A DNA stretch of 64,000 nt from JASHUC01 sp035523875. Its GTDB lineage: Bacteria; Pseudomonadota; Gammaproteobacteria; Steroidobacterales; Steroidobacteraceae. Under the pieces are notes generated by a model. That model saw nothing but the letters and a program-made list of their open reading frames with translations. It did no database searches and was not told where the DNA came from. Every line of letters starts with the position of its first letter. Positions within the stretch are counted from its first letter, which is position 1. Location: assembly GCA_035523875.1 (NCBI GenBank), contig DATKPY010000053.1, positions 1 through 64,000 of the forward strand, written 5' to 3'. Both the position numbers and the translations under genes were made by a program. This document shows positions 1 through 7,312 of the stretch, piece after piece.

Positions 1-1
1 G

Positions 2-388
2 GCCGCCGATCTCGCCGGCTTTCGAAACGGCGCCGTTTATATTCGCCGATCCATGCATGTTCCACCCAGTTACGAGGCCGTAAGGGAGTTGATGCCGGAG
101 TTTTTCGAACTCCTGAAGACGGAAACAGATCCGGCTGTACGTGTGGCCCTTGGACACTTCGTGCTCGTCTATATTCATCCCTACATGGACGGAAATGGTC
201 GCATGGGGCGCTTCTTGATGAACGCCATGATGGCCGCCGGCGGCTATCCGTGGACCATCATCCCCGTAGAAAGGCGTAGCGAATATATGGCTTCACTTGA
301 GGCCGCAAGCGTTGGCCAGAACATCACACCGTTTGCGGAGTTCCTGGCAAGCGTAGTCACAGCCCCGAAGGGAGTCCGCAAGCAGTGA
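2..388 (+). CDS. Fic family protein, C-terminal part (cut by window edge)
   Basis: The reading frame is open from base 2 of the window, so the true start lies outside; the first in-frame ATG (base 53) is internal, because the residues before it (GFRNGAVYIR) match the usual Fic-domain sequence before the substrate flap. About 128 residues are visible. The Fic active-site motif HPYMDGNGRMGR is complete, with the catalytic His and the Asn-Gly-Arg of the anion hole. Fic enzymes transfer AMP or another nucleotide-derived group from a cosubstrate onto hydroxyl side chains of target proteins. The part that would hold an N-terminal inhibitory helix is not in the window, so regulation and toxin status cannot be judged. 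The following DNA is less GC-rich than the housekeeping genes and carries repeats, which suggests an accessory region. Confidence 0.88.
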   Translation, partial: AADLAGFRNGAVYIRRSMHVPPSYEAVRELMPEFFELLKTETDPAVRVALGHFVLVYIHPYMDGNGRMGRFLMNAMMAAGGYPWTIIPVERRSEYMASLEAASVGQNITPFAEFLASVVTAPKGVRKQ

Positions 389-718
389 CCGGAGGCAATG
401 CACCAGCTACCCTGGTCGGCGTCAACTATTTCTTTCGTCGCGGGCAATGACTTCTTTCGGGTCCCCTTCACAGACGATCACCTGAGCGCCGTTTGGCGCA
501 CATCTTCTCTTCTCCAGCTCTCGATATCTCTCTGGAGTGTGAACCGACATTGAACATTGACCAGGGAGCGGCGTCCAATCGGGACCAGCTGCTAACAGCG
601 GAAGTAGTCCCCCGTGAATGACCGCTTGCGGCGAGGGCAATTCAACGGCGCCTAATTCCGTTTGGCCGGTCTCTGACGGTGGATTACCCGCGCGGCCCGC
701 ATTGCGTGCTTCGACCCA
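389..718. other. Gap without a convincing gene
   Basis: About 330 bases between the Fic gene and the small membrane-protein gene. It contains one copy of a blockwise repeat (539-578). On the minus strand a frame crossing that repeat reads SMSVHTPERYRELEKRR and runs for about 42 residues from the Met of the repeat, but it has no recognisable family and no clear ribosome binding site, so I do not call it a gene. Several stretches are less GC-rich than the rest of the window. Confidence 0.6.
539..578 (+). repeat. Blockwise repeat, copy A
   Basis: Block 1 GTGAACCGACAT, six variable bases, block 2 TTGACC, six variable bases, block 3 CGGCGTCCAA. All three blocks recur identically in copy C in the opposite orientation, and with one change each in copy B. 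Confidence 0.75.
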
Positions 719-1036
719 TCAACCGTCAGGTGGAAGAACAGCAATCCTGAAATCAGACCACCGTGCCTTTCTGAGCATCCAACGCATGCCATGCGCCTGC
801 AGAACAACGACGAGAGCCATCAGGATCGGCCACGCGACCATCATCACCGAGCCGATCCTCATGGCCTGACCCGGATTAAGTCCCTTCGTCCCAGGCTGTG
901 GCATAGACCTCATCAAGAAAATCATCGCAACGATTTCTAAAGGAAACACGACGAAGAGAAATAGCACCATCGACCGCCATGCGAAGCTCCACCAAACCTT
1001 GAGCCCGCGCACTAACGTCACATCTAACTGCTCCAC
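719..1036 (-). CDS. Small membrane protein of unknown function
   Basis: 105 residues from a GTG start chosen because AAAGGGG lies seven bases upstream of it; the frame stays open further upstream, but that part is low-complexity Arg/Pro/Ala-rich sequence typical of a shadow frame. The N-terminal part (EQLDVTLVRGLKVWWSFAWR) is amphipathic and followed by a hydrophobic helix (about residues 20-42), a short polar loop with PQPGTKGLNPGQ, and a second hydrophobic helix (about 60-80) ending in a basic stretch. This suggests an inner-membrane protein with two passes. I recognise no family. The gene sits between repeat copies A and B, with copy C beyond, so it may be cargo of a small mobile or cassette-like unit. 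Function is unknown; the call rests on the ribosome binding site and the hydrophobicity pattern. Confidence 0.6.
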   Translation of the reverse strand: MEQLDVTLVRGLKVWWSFAWRSMVLFLFVVFPLEIVAMIFLMRSMPQPGTKGLNPGQAMRIGSVMMVAWPILMALVVVLQAHGMRWMLRKARWSDFRIAVLPPDG

Positions 1037-1094
1037 GAAAGTGCCCCTTTGCTTGCTGCGCCCGAAGAGAGGATTGGAAGGAAGTGCCTGGGTT

Positions 1095-1144
1095 GTGAAC
1101 GGACATGGAATGTCGACCAAGTTCCATACGGAATCGGCGTCGAA
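1095..1144 (+). repeat. Blockwise repeat, copy B
   Basis: GTGAACGGACAT, six bases, TCGACC, sixteen bases, CGGCGTCGAA. Same block order and orientation as copy A, with one substitution per block and a spacer ten bases longer before block 3. Confidence 0.65.
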
Positions 1145-1214
1145 CCATGAGCAGGGGGAAATCGCTGTGGCCTGAGGTGGTTCAAGCGCTTGCGCTGTAG
1201 GGAGCTTCTCTCGG

Positions 1215-1254
1215 TTGGACGCCGATGCCCGGTCAACCGTCGATGTCGGTTCAC
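1215..1254 (-). repeat. Blockwise repeat, copy C (inverted relative to A)
   Basis: On the minus strand: GTGAACCGACAT, six bases, TTGACC, six bases, CGGCGTCCAA. All 28 block positions are identical to copy A and spacer lengths are the same. With copy A it bounds a unit of about 716 bp as inverted repeats. Confidence 0.75.
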
Positions 1255-1281
1255 AGCGGGAGCGGCCGTTTGCGAGGGGGC

Positions 1282-1782
1282 TCAGGTCGAGTGAGCGCGG
1301 CGGCGACGGAGCGAAACGCGCAGCACCGCTGCGTCCTCGCGACCCCCGACCGCCTGGTAGTAGCCCCGGCGCACCCCGACCGGCTCGAAGCCGAGCGTCT
1401 GGTAGAGGCGGATGGCGGCAGTGTTCGATGGGCGGACCTCGAGATAGGCCTCGCTCGCGCCGCTCGCCGCGGCGCGGTTGAGCAGGTGCTCGAGCAGCGT
1501 GCGGCCGATGCCTTGACAGCGCAGCCGCTCGCGCACGCACACGTTGAGAATGTGCGCCTCGCCCGCGCCGCTGCTCATGATGCCGTAGCCGATGAGCTCA
1601 CCGTCGGCGAGCGCGGCGCGGCAGACGTAGCCCACCCGCAGACAGTCGCGAAAGATGCCCTCGCTCCAGGGGAACTGATAGGAAGCGCGCTCGATCTCGA
1701 GCACCGACTTTACGTCGGCGTCCGTCATCGGACGCAGCTCGAGCTGCGGCGCCGCAGCGATCCGGTCTGGAGCGATCGCCAT
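1282..1782 (-). CDS. rimI: Ribosomal protein S18 alanine N-acetyltransferase family (RimI, GNAT)
   Basis: 166 residues, a single GNAT domain. The acetyl-CoA pyrophosphate-binding loop is visible as RCQGIGRTLL, preceded by the strand HILNVCVRERL and followed by the typical SNTAAIRLYQTLGFEPVG segment that closes RimI-type GNATs. RimI acetylates the N-terminal alanine of ribosomal protein S18 in the cytoplasm. The N-terminal 15 residues precede the conserved LRPMTDADV, so a slightly later start is possible. It is followed at 12 bp spacing on the upstream side by a uracil-DNA glycosylase gene read in the same direction, so the two are probably co-transcribed. Assignment to RimI rather than another GNAT rests on length, the IERASYQFPWSE segment and the overall pattern. 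Confidence 0.88.
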   Translation of the reverse strand: MAIAPDRIAAAPQLELRPMTDADVKSVLEIERASYQFPWSEGIFRDCLRVGYVCRAALADGELIGYGIMSSGAGEAHILNVCVRERLRCQGIGRTLLEHLLNRAAASGASEAYLEVRPSNTAAIRLYQTLGFEPVGVRRGYYQAVGGREDAAVLRVSLRRRRAHST

Positions 1783-1794
1783 TGACGAGTCCTC

Positions 1795-2451
1795 TCACGA
1801 CGAGGCGCTGAGCTCCCGAAACACGCTCCTTGCGAACTTCAGGTCCTCCCACGCCTTGCGCTTATCCCCCGGTGTACGCAGTAGATAGGCCGGATGATAC
1901 GTCACCACGAGTGGGGTGTTCAGCTCCCCGAAGCGGTGGACACGGCCGCGCAGGCGGCCGAGCGGCGCATCGGTGCCGAGCAGGTTCTGCGCTGCGATGC
2001 GGCCCACCGCGAGGAGCAGCTTCGGGCGCAGGAGCTCGATCTGACGGGTGAGGTATGGCAGGCAGCTCGCCACCTCCTCGGCGCTCGGATCCCGATTGCG
2101 CGGCGGCCGGGACTTGAGCACGTTCGCGATGTAGACGTTCTCGCCACGCTTGAGCCCGATCGCTTGCAGCATCGCATCGAGGAGCTGGCCCGCGCGTCCG
2201 ACGAACGGCTCGCCGATACGGTCCTCGTCGGCTCCCGGGGCTTCCCCGACGATGAGCCACTCGGCGTGGAGATCCCCGACGCCGAAGACGGCCTGCGTGC
2301 GCGAGCGGTGCAGCGGACACTTCACGCACGCGCGCACCTCGGCAAGGAGCGCCTGCCACGGCGCAGACAAGGCTTGCGGCGGCGCGCACCGCCGCACCCA
2401 GAGGTCGACGCCGAGCGCCTCGAGATAGTGCGCACGCCGCGACGATTCCAT
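1795..2451 (-). CDS. Uracil-DNA glycosylase, family 4 (iron-sulfur type)
   Basis: 218 residues. It removes uracil from DNA in base-excision repair. Family-4/5 hallmarks are visible: motif 1 GEAPGADED, a Cys pair VRACVKCPLH near residue 40 and two later Cys positions (including ASCLPYL) compatible with the 4Fe-4S cluster, ANVLKSRPP in the middle, and motif 2 HPAYLLR near the C-terminus. The N-terminus (MESSRRAHYLEALGVDLWVRR) resembles the short helical lead seen in proteobacterial copies. The stop lies 12 bp before rimI, and pssA ends 3 bp upstream, giving a likely pssA-udg-rimI order of transcription. This is the thermostable-type Fe-S enzyme, not the classic Ung. Confidence 0.9.
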   Translation of the reverse strand: MESSRRAHYLEALGVDLWVRRCAPPQALSAPWQALLAEVRACVKCPLHRSRTQAVFGVGDLHAEWLIVGEAPGADEDRIGEPFVGRAGQLLDAMLQAIGLKRGENVYIANVLKSRPPRNRDPSAEEVASCLPYLTRQIELLRPKLLLAVGRIAAQNLLGTDAPLGRLRGRVHRFGELNTPLVVTYHPAYLLRTPGDKRKAWEDLKFARSVFRELSASS

Positions 2452-2454
2452 GGC

Positions 2455-3246
2455 TCAAGAGATGACCGGTGGACCGCGGAACGCGCGCCGCAGGCGCCGC
2501 CCGACCCACAGGACCGGCGAGGAGAGCGCATAGGTGCCGAAGATCGAGAGGAGCATCGTCGGCGGATCGATCGCAATCAGCACGAAGAACAGCGGCACGA
2601 GCAGGATGTAGAAGAACCGCACGCGGCGGTCCAGATCGAACTGCTTGAAGCTCGGATAGCTCAGGCGGCTCACCATGAGCCCACCGGCTGCCGCCGTGAT
2701 GCAGAATGCGGCGATGAGCCCCGTAAGGCCCGGCTCGTGCCACTCGCTCGAGAACCACACGAACGCCGCGACGATCGCAGCGGCGGATGGGCTCGGCAGA
2801 CCCTCGAAGAAGCGCTTATCCGCGCTCGCGGCGCGCGCGTTGAAGCGCGCCAGGCGCAGCGCCGCGCACACCGCGTAGAAGAACGCCGCGAGCCAGCCGA
2901 AGCGGCCCCATGCGCGGCCGTATTCGGCGATGCGCACCACTCCCCACTGGTAGGAAACGATGGCGGGCGCGACCCCGAAGGACACCATGTCGGCCAGGCT
3001 GTCGTATTCCTTGCCGAAGGCGCTCTCGGTGCGCGTCAGGCGCGCGGCGCGCCCATCGAGCGTGTCGAAGATCATGGCGACGAACACCGCGATCCCGGCC
3101 GGCGCGAAGTGCTTGTCGATCGCCGCGACCACCGCGTAGAAGCCCGAGAACAGGCACCCGGTCGTGAGGAGATTCGGCAGCAGGTAGATCCCCTTCGGAC
3201 GAGGTCTGTGCGCCGAGCTATCGGTGGGCATCGCTTCGGTCGACAT
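2455..3246 (-). CDS. pssA: CDP-diacylglycerol-serine O-phosphatidyltransferase
   Basis: 263 residues from the ATG at 3246; a second ATG five codons later is also possible. The enzyme makes phosphatidylserine from CDP-diacylglycerol and serine, the precursor of phosphatidylethanolamine, in the inner membrane. The CDP-alcohol phosphotransferase signature appears around residues 55-85 (FDTLDGRAARLT, then EYDSLADMVSFGVAP with the paired Asp residues). The rest is strongly hydrophobic with about six to eight membrane segments, and the N-terminal KGIYLLPNLLTTGCLFSGF is typical of bacterial PssA of the multipass type. The frame remains open upstream, but that region is Arg-rich low-complexity sequence. 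The stop is 3 bp from the uracil-DNA glycosylase start. Confidence 0.92.
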   Translation of the reverse strand: MSTEAMPTDSSAHRPRPKGIYLLPNLLTTGCLFSGFYAVVAAIDKHFAPAGIAVFVAMIFDTLDGRAARLTRTESAFGKEYDSLADMVSFGVAPAIVSYQWGVVRIAEYGRAWGRFGWLAAFFYAVCAALRLARFNARAASADKRFFEGLPSPSAAAIVAAFVWFSSEWHEPGLTGLIAAFCITAAAGGLMVSRLSYPSFKQFDLDRRVRFFYILLVPLFFVLIAIDPPTMLLSIFGTYALSSPVLWVGRRLRRAFRGPPVIS

Positions 3247-3384
3247 GAGGCATGAGGCTCGCGGTTCCGCCCGAATCATACTTGGGATCGTGACGCGGGT
3301 CGCAGCAATCCCGGAGCGCCTCGTCGAGCATCCGAGCGTCTGCACCGGTTCCTCACCGAGCTCGCCCGGCCCAAGAGCAACTTC

Positions 3385-4047
3385 ATGGTCCCGGCCCGAA
3401 CTTCCAGCCCCCTGCGTGGCCTCGCGCTTGCGCTCGCTCTCGCGATCGCGGGCCTGCAGCCGCTGCGTGCGGCGCGCGCGGACCAGCAGCGCGACCCGCA
3501 GCTGAAGGCGGTGGTCGCGCACGCGATCGCGCAAGCCCAATGCTTCGCGGACCGCTTCGATTCCGCAGTGTGGTACAAGCTGATGGAGCCGCGCTTACGG
3601 AGCGAGATGCCCGATCCGCGCGAGCGCATCGAGGTGCTGAAGGACGTCTACTGCGAGACGCATCGCGCCGGGGAGATGCGCCTGCCGCCCGGGCTCATCA
3701 TGGCACTCATCGAGGTGGAGAGCCGCTTCGATCGCTGGGCCGTCTCCTCCGCCGGGGCGGTGGGGCTCATGCAGGTCATGCCCTTCTGGCCGCAGCAGCT
3801 CGGGATGCAGCGCTATCAGCTCACGCGCATCGCCCCGAACGTGCGCATGGGGTGCGCGATCCTGCGCTTCTACCTTGCCGAAGAGCATCACAACTGGGCC
3901 CGCGCGCTCGCGCGCTACAACGGTAGCGTCGGCCGGCGCAGCTATTCCGATCAAGTGCTCGGGCGCTGGGGACGCTGGACTGGAGCGGACGATCTGCCCG
4001 GGGCGATTCAGGCAAGTCAGCCGGTCCGAAATCCCGCCGGCGGCTGA
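3385..4047 (+). CDS. Exported lytic transglycosylase (SLT domain)
   Basis: 220 residues. N-terminal signal peptide (hydrophobic stretch LALALALAIAGLQPL, then Ala-rich cleavage region near residue 32). The soluble-lytic-transglycosylase domain covers about residues 100-205: the catalytic Glu sits in MALIEVESRFDRWAVSSAGA, followed by the conserved GLMQVMPFW and ARYNGSVG motifs. It should cleave the beta-1,4 bond between N-acetylmuramic acid and N-acetylglucosamine in periplasmic peptidoglycan, forming an anhydro product. The gene lies divergently from pssA, and its 3' end overlaps the convergent acylphosphatase gene by 31 bp. It is short and has no other domain, so its substrate context (remodelling, secretion or recycling) is not apparent. 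Confidence 0.88.
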   Translation: MVPARTSSPLRGLALALALAIAGLQPLRAARADQQRDPQLKAVVAHAIAQAQCFADRFDSAVWYKLMEPRLRSEMPDPRERIEVLKDVYCETHRAGEMRLPPGLIMALIEVESRFDRWAVSSAGAVGLMQVMPFWPQQLGMQRYQLTRIAPNVRMGCAILRFYLAEEHHNWARALARYNGSVGRRSYSDQVLGRWGRWTGADDLPGAIQASQPVRNPAGG

Positions 4048-4286
4048 GCAAGCGGCGCATCGGCCACCTCCACCGCGACGACCTGGCTCGCGGAGGAGCC
4101 GATCCATAGCCACTCGATGAAGCTTGCGACGGCCGCCTCGCTCCCGAAGGCGAGCACCTCGACACGCCCGTCCGGAAGATTGCGCGCGTGTCCGTGAATG
4201 CCGAGCTCGCGCGCGCGCGCCGCCGCGGCGCCGCGATAGAAGACGCCCTGCACGCGCCCGCTCACCCAGGCGATCCTGGCGATCAC
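4017..4286 (-). CDS. acyP: Acylphosphatase
   Basis: 89 residues, the normal family length. Acylphosphatases hydrolyse carboxyl-phosphate bonds in small acyl phosphates. The conserved N-terminal segment RVQGVFYRGAAAARARELG holds the catalytic Arg of the phosphate-binding loop, and the catalytic Asn is in ARNLPDGRVEVLAFG. The C-terminus runs 31 bp into the end of the convergent lytic transglycosylase gene. The common acylphosphatase Tyr-Arg ending is replaced here by a Pro/Ala-rich tail ending in FRTG. Confidence 0.92.
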   Translation of the reverse strand: MIARIAWVSGRVQGVFYRGAAAARARELGIHGHARNLPDGRVEVLAFGSEAAVASFIEWLWIGSSASQVVAVEVADAPLAQPPAGFRTG

Positions 4287-4405
4287 GCTTCCACACCCCG
4301 TCGCCCGCGTCTTGCTGCGGGGACTTGCCCGCCCCTAGTCTATCGTCTGCGGAGCGTCCGCAAAGGGGCCAAGACCGCCGCCGACCGCGGCGCGAGGAGC
4401 CGGTG

Positions 4406-5008
4406 GTGACGGAAATCCTGGTGCTCTATTACTCGCGCACCGGCGCAACGGCGGAGCTCGCGCGGCAGGTCTGCCGCGGCGTGGAGATCGGCGGTGGGAT
4501 GGCGCGGCTGCGCACCGTGCCGCCGGTCTCCGCCGAGAGCGAGCGTCCCGTGCACCTGCTGCCGCAGAGCGGACCGCCTTACGCGACGCACGAGGACCTG
4601 CGCCATGCGGACGGACTGGTCCTCGGGAGCCCGACGCGCTTCGGCAACATGGCCGCGCCGCTCAAGTACTTCCTCGACGGCACGGCGCCGCTGTGGCTCT
4701 CCGGCGCGCTCGCCGGGAAACCCGCAGGAGTCTTCACGTCCACGCAGACCCTGCACGGCGGGCAGGAGACGACGCTGCTGTCGATGATGCTGCCGCTGCT
4801 GCATCACGGGATGTACCTCGTGGGCGTGCCGTACACGGAGGCGGCCTTGAGCGCGACCCGCGCGGGCGGAACACCCTACGGCGCCTCGCACGTCGCCGGG
4901 GCGGACGGCCCGCGTCCGCTCAGCCCCGAGGAGCAGACGATCGCCCAGCTTCTCGGGCGACGCGTCGCCGAGCTCGCCTCACGCCTGCGCGCGGGCTCGC
5001 AGCACTGA
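4406..5008 (+). CDS. WrbA-like NAD(P)H:quinone oxidoreductase (flavodoxin fold)
   Basis: About 200 residues from GTG at 4406, chosen because GAGGAG lies just upstream (six bases from this GTG, three from the preceding one) and because the protein then begins directly at the first strand of the flavodoxin fold. The FMN phosphate loop is ILVLYYSRTGATAELA; further FMN contacts are at VLGSPTRFGNMAAPLKYF and in the STQTLHGGQETTLLSM segment, which is diagnostic of the WrbA family. These proteins reduce quinones by two electrons and protect against redox cycling. The usual GTPYG and SHVAG motifs are present near the C-terminus. The 3' end overlaps the convergent hda gene by 30 bp. Confidence 0.9.
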   Translation: MTEILVLYYSRTGATAELARQVCRGVEIGGGMARLRTVPPVSAESERPVHLLPQSGPPYATHEDLRHADGLVLGSPTRFGNMAAPLKYFLDGTAPLWLSGALAGKPAGVFTSTQTLHGGQETTLLSMMLPLLHHGMYLVGVPYTEAALSATRAGGTPYGASHVAGADGPRPLSPEEQTIAQLLGRRVAELASRLRAGSQH

Positions 5009-5677
5009 GCGGATGAACGGCACGGTCAGGCGCCGGCGCTCGACGAGCGAGGCCTCATCGAGCGTGTCGAGGAGCTCATAGAGCGTGCGCATGTCGCGCG
5101 GGAAGCGCCGCTGCAGCCAGCGCACCGTCTCCTCGGGGAGCTCGAGTCCTCTCAGTTGTGCGCGCAGCTCGAGCGCGCGACGCTGCTCGCGCTCATCGAG
5201 GCCTTTCAGCTGAAAGATCGTGCTCGCCGCGCAACGCGAGCCCAGGTCGGCGAGCGACCATGCGATGAGCGCCGGGGGCGATGTCGAGGCGGCGAGCAGG
5301 CGACCGCCGCGCTCGTCGAGCTCGCGCACGAGACCGAACAGCGCCCGCTCCCACTCGGGATCGCCGGCGACGGCTTCCACGTCATCGACACAGATGCACC
5401 CGAGCTCGGTCAGACCTTCGAGCGCCGCGGCCCCGAGCGGTGACAGCCGACGCAGCGGGAAGTAGCCGGCGCGCGCGCGCTCACTCGCGAGCACGCAGGT
5501 CGCCTGCAGCAGGTGCGTCTTGCCGACACCGCTCGGTCCGCACAGCCATACGGTGCCCGTCGTGGTCCCTGCGGCAAGCGACCTGAGCGCCGCGACCGCC
5601 TGCCCGTTCGGTCCTTCCAGGAAGGTCGCGAACACCGCGCGATCCGGAATGCGTATGCCGAGCGGCAGTTGTTGCAT
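4979..5677 (-). CDS. hda: DnaA-related regulatory inactivator Hda
   Basis: 232 residues. The AAA+ domain is related to DnaA: N-terminal MQQLPLGIRIPD is the clamp-binding type motif of Hda, Walker A is GPSGVGKTHLL, and Walker B lies in CICVDDVEAVAG. With the DNA-loaded sliding clamp, Hda stimulates ATP hydrolysis by DnaA and so limits re-initiation of replication. The DnaA DNA-binding domain is absent, as expected for Hda. The neighbours (CDP-alcohol phosphatidyltransferase and DUF2066 gene on the same strand, 9 and 3 bp gaps) match the conserved gammaproteobacterial cluster, which supports the call over a generic AAA+ protein. Confidence 0.93.
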   Translation of the reverse strand: MQQLPLGIRIPDRAVFATFLEGPNGQAVAALRSLAAGTTTGTVWLCGPSGVGKTHLLQATCVLASERARAGYFPLRRLSPLGAAALEGLTELGCICVDDVEAVAGDPEWERALFGLVRELDERGGRLLAASTSPPALIAWSLADLGSRCAASTIFQLKGLDEREQRRALELRAQLRGLELPEETVRWLQRRFPRDMRTLYELLDTLDEASLVERRRLTVPFIRSVLRARAQA

Positions 5678-5686
5678 GGGAGCCGC

Positions 5687-6232
5687 CTAGGCCGGTGCCG
5701 CCCAGGCGCGGCGCGTGAACGCGAGCACGTAATCGGCTCCCGAGATGATCGTGGTCGCGAACGCCATGAGCGCAAGCGCCGCGAGCATCGCTCCGCCCGG
5801 CACGTGGAACGCCGCCTCGCTCATCATGCCTAGAAGATAGACGAGCTGCACCGCAGTGTTGAGCTTGCTGAGCAGCGTCGGTCGACCGCGGAGCGGCCCG
5901 AACCACAGCCGAAAGACGAGCGCCCCGAGCGCGATCATCACGTCGCGGGCGACCACCGCGGCGGTGAGCCAGCGCGGCACGAGCCCGAGCCAGGTCGCGC
6001 AGATGAATACGCTCGCGAGCAGCAGCTTGTCCGCCGCGGGATCGAGGAGCTTGCCGAGCTCCGAGGTCCAGTCGTAGCGCTTGGCGAGATAGCCGTCGAG
6101 ACCATCGGAGAGCGCTGCCGCCGCGAACAGCAGCATCGCGGTGGAGTATCGCGCGCCGCTGAGCGCGACGATGATCGGCCAGGCGAGCGCGATCCGAGCG
6201 ACGCAGATGAGGTTGGGAAGCGACCTCAGCAC
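5687..6232 (-). CDS. CDP-alcohol phosphatidyltransferase (PgsA-like)
   Basis: 181 residues, multipass membrane enzyme. The CDP-alcohol phosphotransferase signature is complete: in LSDGLDGYLAKRYDWTSELG followed by KLLDPAADK, the spacing of the four Asp and the two Gly residues fits the family, with Lys in place of the usual Arg of the AR pair. These enzymes exchange CMP of CDP-diacylglycerol for an alcohol such as glycerol-3-phosphate (phosphatidylglycerophosphate) or, in related members, other head groups. The position between hda and the DUF2066 gene is typical of a conserved paralogue in gammaproteobacteria, so whether this copy is the main pgsA or a second transferase cannot be decided from the window. 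Confidence 0.87.
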   Translation of the reverse strand: MLRSLPNLICVARIALAWPIIVALSGARYSTAMLLFAAAALSDGLDGYLAKRYDWTSELGKLLDPAADKLLLASVFICATWLGLVPRWLTAAVVARDVMIALGALVFRLWFGPLRGRPTLLSKLNTAVQLVYLLGMMSEAAFHVPGGAMLAALALMAFATTIISGADYVLAFTRRAWAAPA

Positions 6233-6235
6233 CTT

Positions 6236-7225
6236 TCAGCGCTCGAACTGGTAGGTGAGGCGCGTGTCCGCCATGCCCGGGTGGGTGAAGTGCGGCGAGG
6301 TTGCGAGCGCGTGCTCGACCGCCTGTGCGCCGCCGCGGATGAGCACGCGGAAGGTCACGGTGGCGCCGTCCGCCGCCTCGAGTCCCGAACGGCGCACGCC
6401 GGGAAGCGAGTCGAGCAACCGCTCGACGGAGGCATAGTCGGTGAGGGTGCTCACGCCGCTCACCTGAACGAGCGCATCCTGATCCCCGAGCGGAAGGGAG
6501 GTGGACTGCACGCGCGCAAGCGCATCTGCCGCCCCCTCGATCCCTGCCTCGAACGTTCCCGTCCAGCTCTCGGTCGATAGTCCGGTGAGCAGCGTCCACT
6601 GCCATTCTCCGCTCGGGGCGGCCGGATCGGTGCGCCCGAGCAGCACGTCGTCCGCGCCGAGACGCTGCGCGCTCGTGAGCAGTGCATCGTTCGTGAGCGC
6701 GCCGCCCGAGGCATCGACGAGCGCCATGGGCACCAGAGTCGCCGGCAGGCCGCGCCGCTCGGCGATGAGCTCGAGGCTGCGCCGCAGATCATCGCCGGCG
6801 GCGCCCGTCGGCGGCGGACTCAGCACGACGAGCGTGAAGGGACGCTGCGGGTCCCACACGGCCCGACCGGCCGCGATGATCTGGCGCTCGACCGCGGGCC
6901 CATCGAAAGTGACGAGCGTGCTGCCGTCCGCGAGCGACTGCGAGCCACTCACGTAGCGGCCCGCATCCGCGATGAGCGGCGCGAGCGCCGGATCGGTCGC
7001 GGCGTCGGCACGTCCGGTCGCGCGTACGAGCACTTCGCGCATCGCCTGCTGGGCCCACGGCCCCGGATCGCTCGCGTGAACCGTCACCTCGTAGACACGG
7101 ACGGGCCGTGCGGCGAACGCCTGAGCCCAGCCGATCGCGATGCAGGCGAGCAGCGCGAGACCCGCGAGGCGAACGCACGGTGCGCGCTCACCTGCCCGAG
7201 GCATCTGCCGGATCGCTCGTTGCAT
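6236..7225 (-). CDS. DUF2066 domain protein, exported
   Basis: 329 residues from the ATG at 7225; sequence upstream in the same frame is Arg/Glu-rich and overlaps the divergent gene, so it is not used. A signal peptide is visible (LAGLALLACIAIGWAQAFAA, cleavage near residue 38). The mature protein begins VRVYEVTVHASDPG and contains MREVLVRATGR and VVLSPPPTGA segments typical of the DUF2066 family found beside hda in gammaproteobacteria; its biochemical role is not established. The C-terminus has a beta-rich repeat-like region with LLDSLPGVRRSGLEAADG. In pseudomonads purM and purN follow this position, but here the next gene is a divergent DUF3108 gene. Confidence 0.82.
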   Translation of the reverse strand: MQRAIRQMPRAGERAPCVRLAGLALLACIAIGWAQAFAARPVRVYEVTVHASDPGPWAQQAMREVLVRATGRADAATDPALAPLIADAGRYVSGSQSLADGSTLVTFDGPAVERQIIAAGRAVWDPQRPFTLVVLSPPPTGAAGDDLRRSLELIAERRGLPATLVPMALVDASGGALTNDALLTSAQRLGADDVLLGRTDPAAPSGEWQWTLLTGLSTESWTGTFEAGIEGAADALARVQSTSLPLGDQDALVQVSGVSTLTDYASVERLLDSLPGVRRSGLEAADGATVTFRVLIRGGAQAVEHALATSPHFTHPGMADTRLTYQFER

Positions 7226-7231
7226 GCGCGT

Positions 7232-7237
7232 ATTGTA
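7232..7237 (-). promoter_or_regulatory. Candidate -10 element close to the DUF2066 start
   Basis: On the minus strand TACAAT lies six bases before the ATG of the DUF2066 gene, so a transcript from it would be leaderless or nearly so. No good -35 hexamer is visible 16-18 bases further upstream, so this is tentative. Confidence 0.35.
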
Positions 7238-7300
7238 AGGGCTGTGGCCGGGCCTTGAGGGGCTTGCGCGCCGCCGGCACACTGGCCGCGGCCGCTCCCG

Positions 7301-7306
7301 TACAAT
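7301..7306 (+). promoter_or_regulatory. Candidate -10 element close to the DUF3108 start
   Basis: TACAAT ends six bases before the GTG start of the DUF3108 gene, mirroring the element of the divergent gene. A transcript starting here would begin at or beside the GTG. The -35 region is not recognisable. Confidence 0.35.
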
Positions 7307-7312
7307 GCCGGG

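Noticed and set aside
422..562. Short minus-strand frame beginning with the MSVHTPERYRELEKRR reading of repeat A
   Set aside because: About 42 residues, no clear ribosome binding site and no known family; the Met is part of the repeat, so the frame may be fortuitous.
1022..1220. Possible integron attC site (ATCTAAC at left, GTTGGAC at right)
   Set aside because: The two core-like heptamers are short and nothing between them folds as a paired attC arm; chance matches are likely. No integrase gene is visible.
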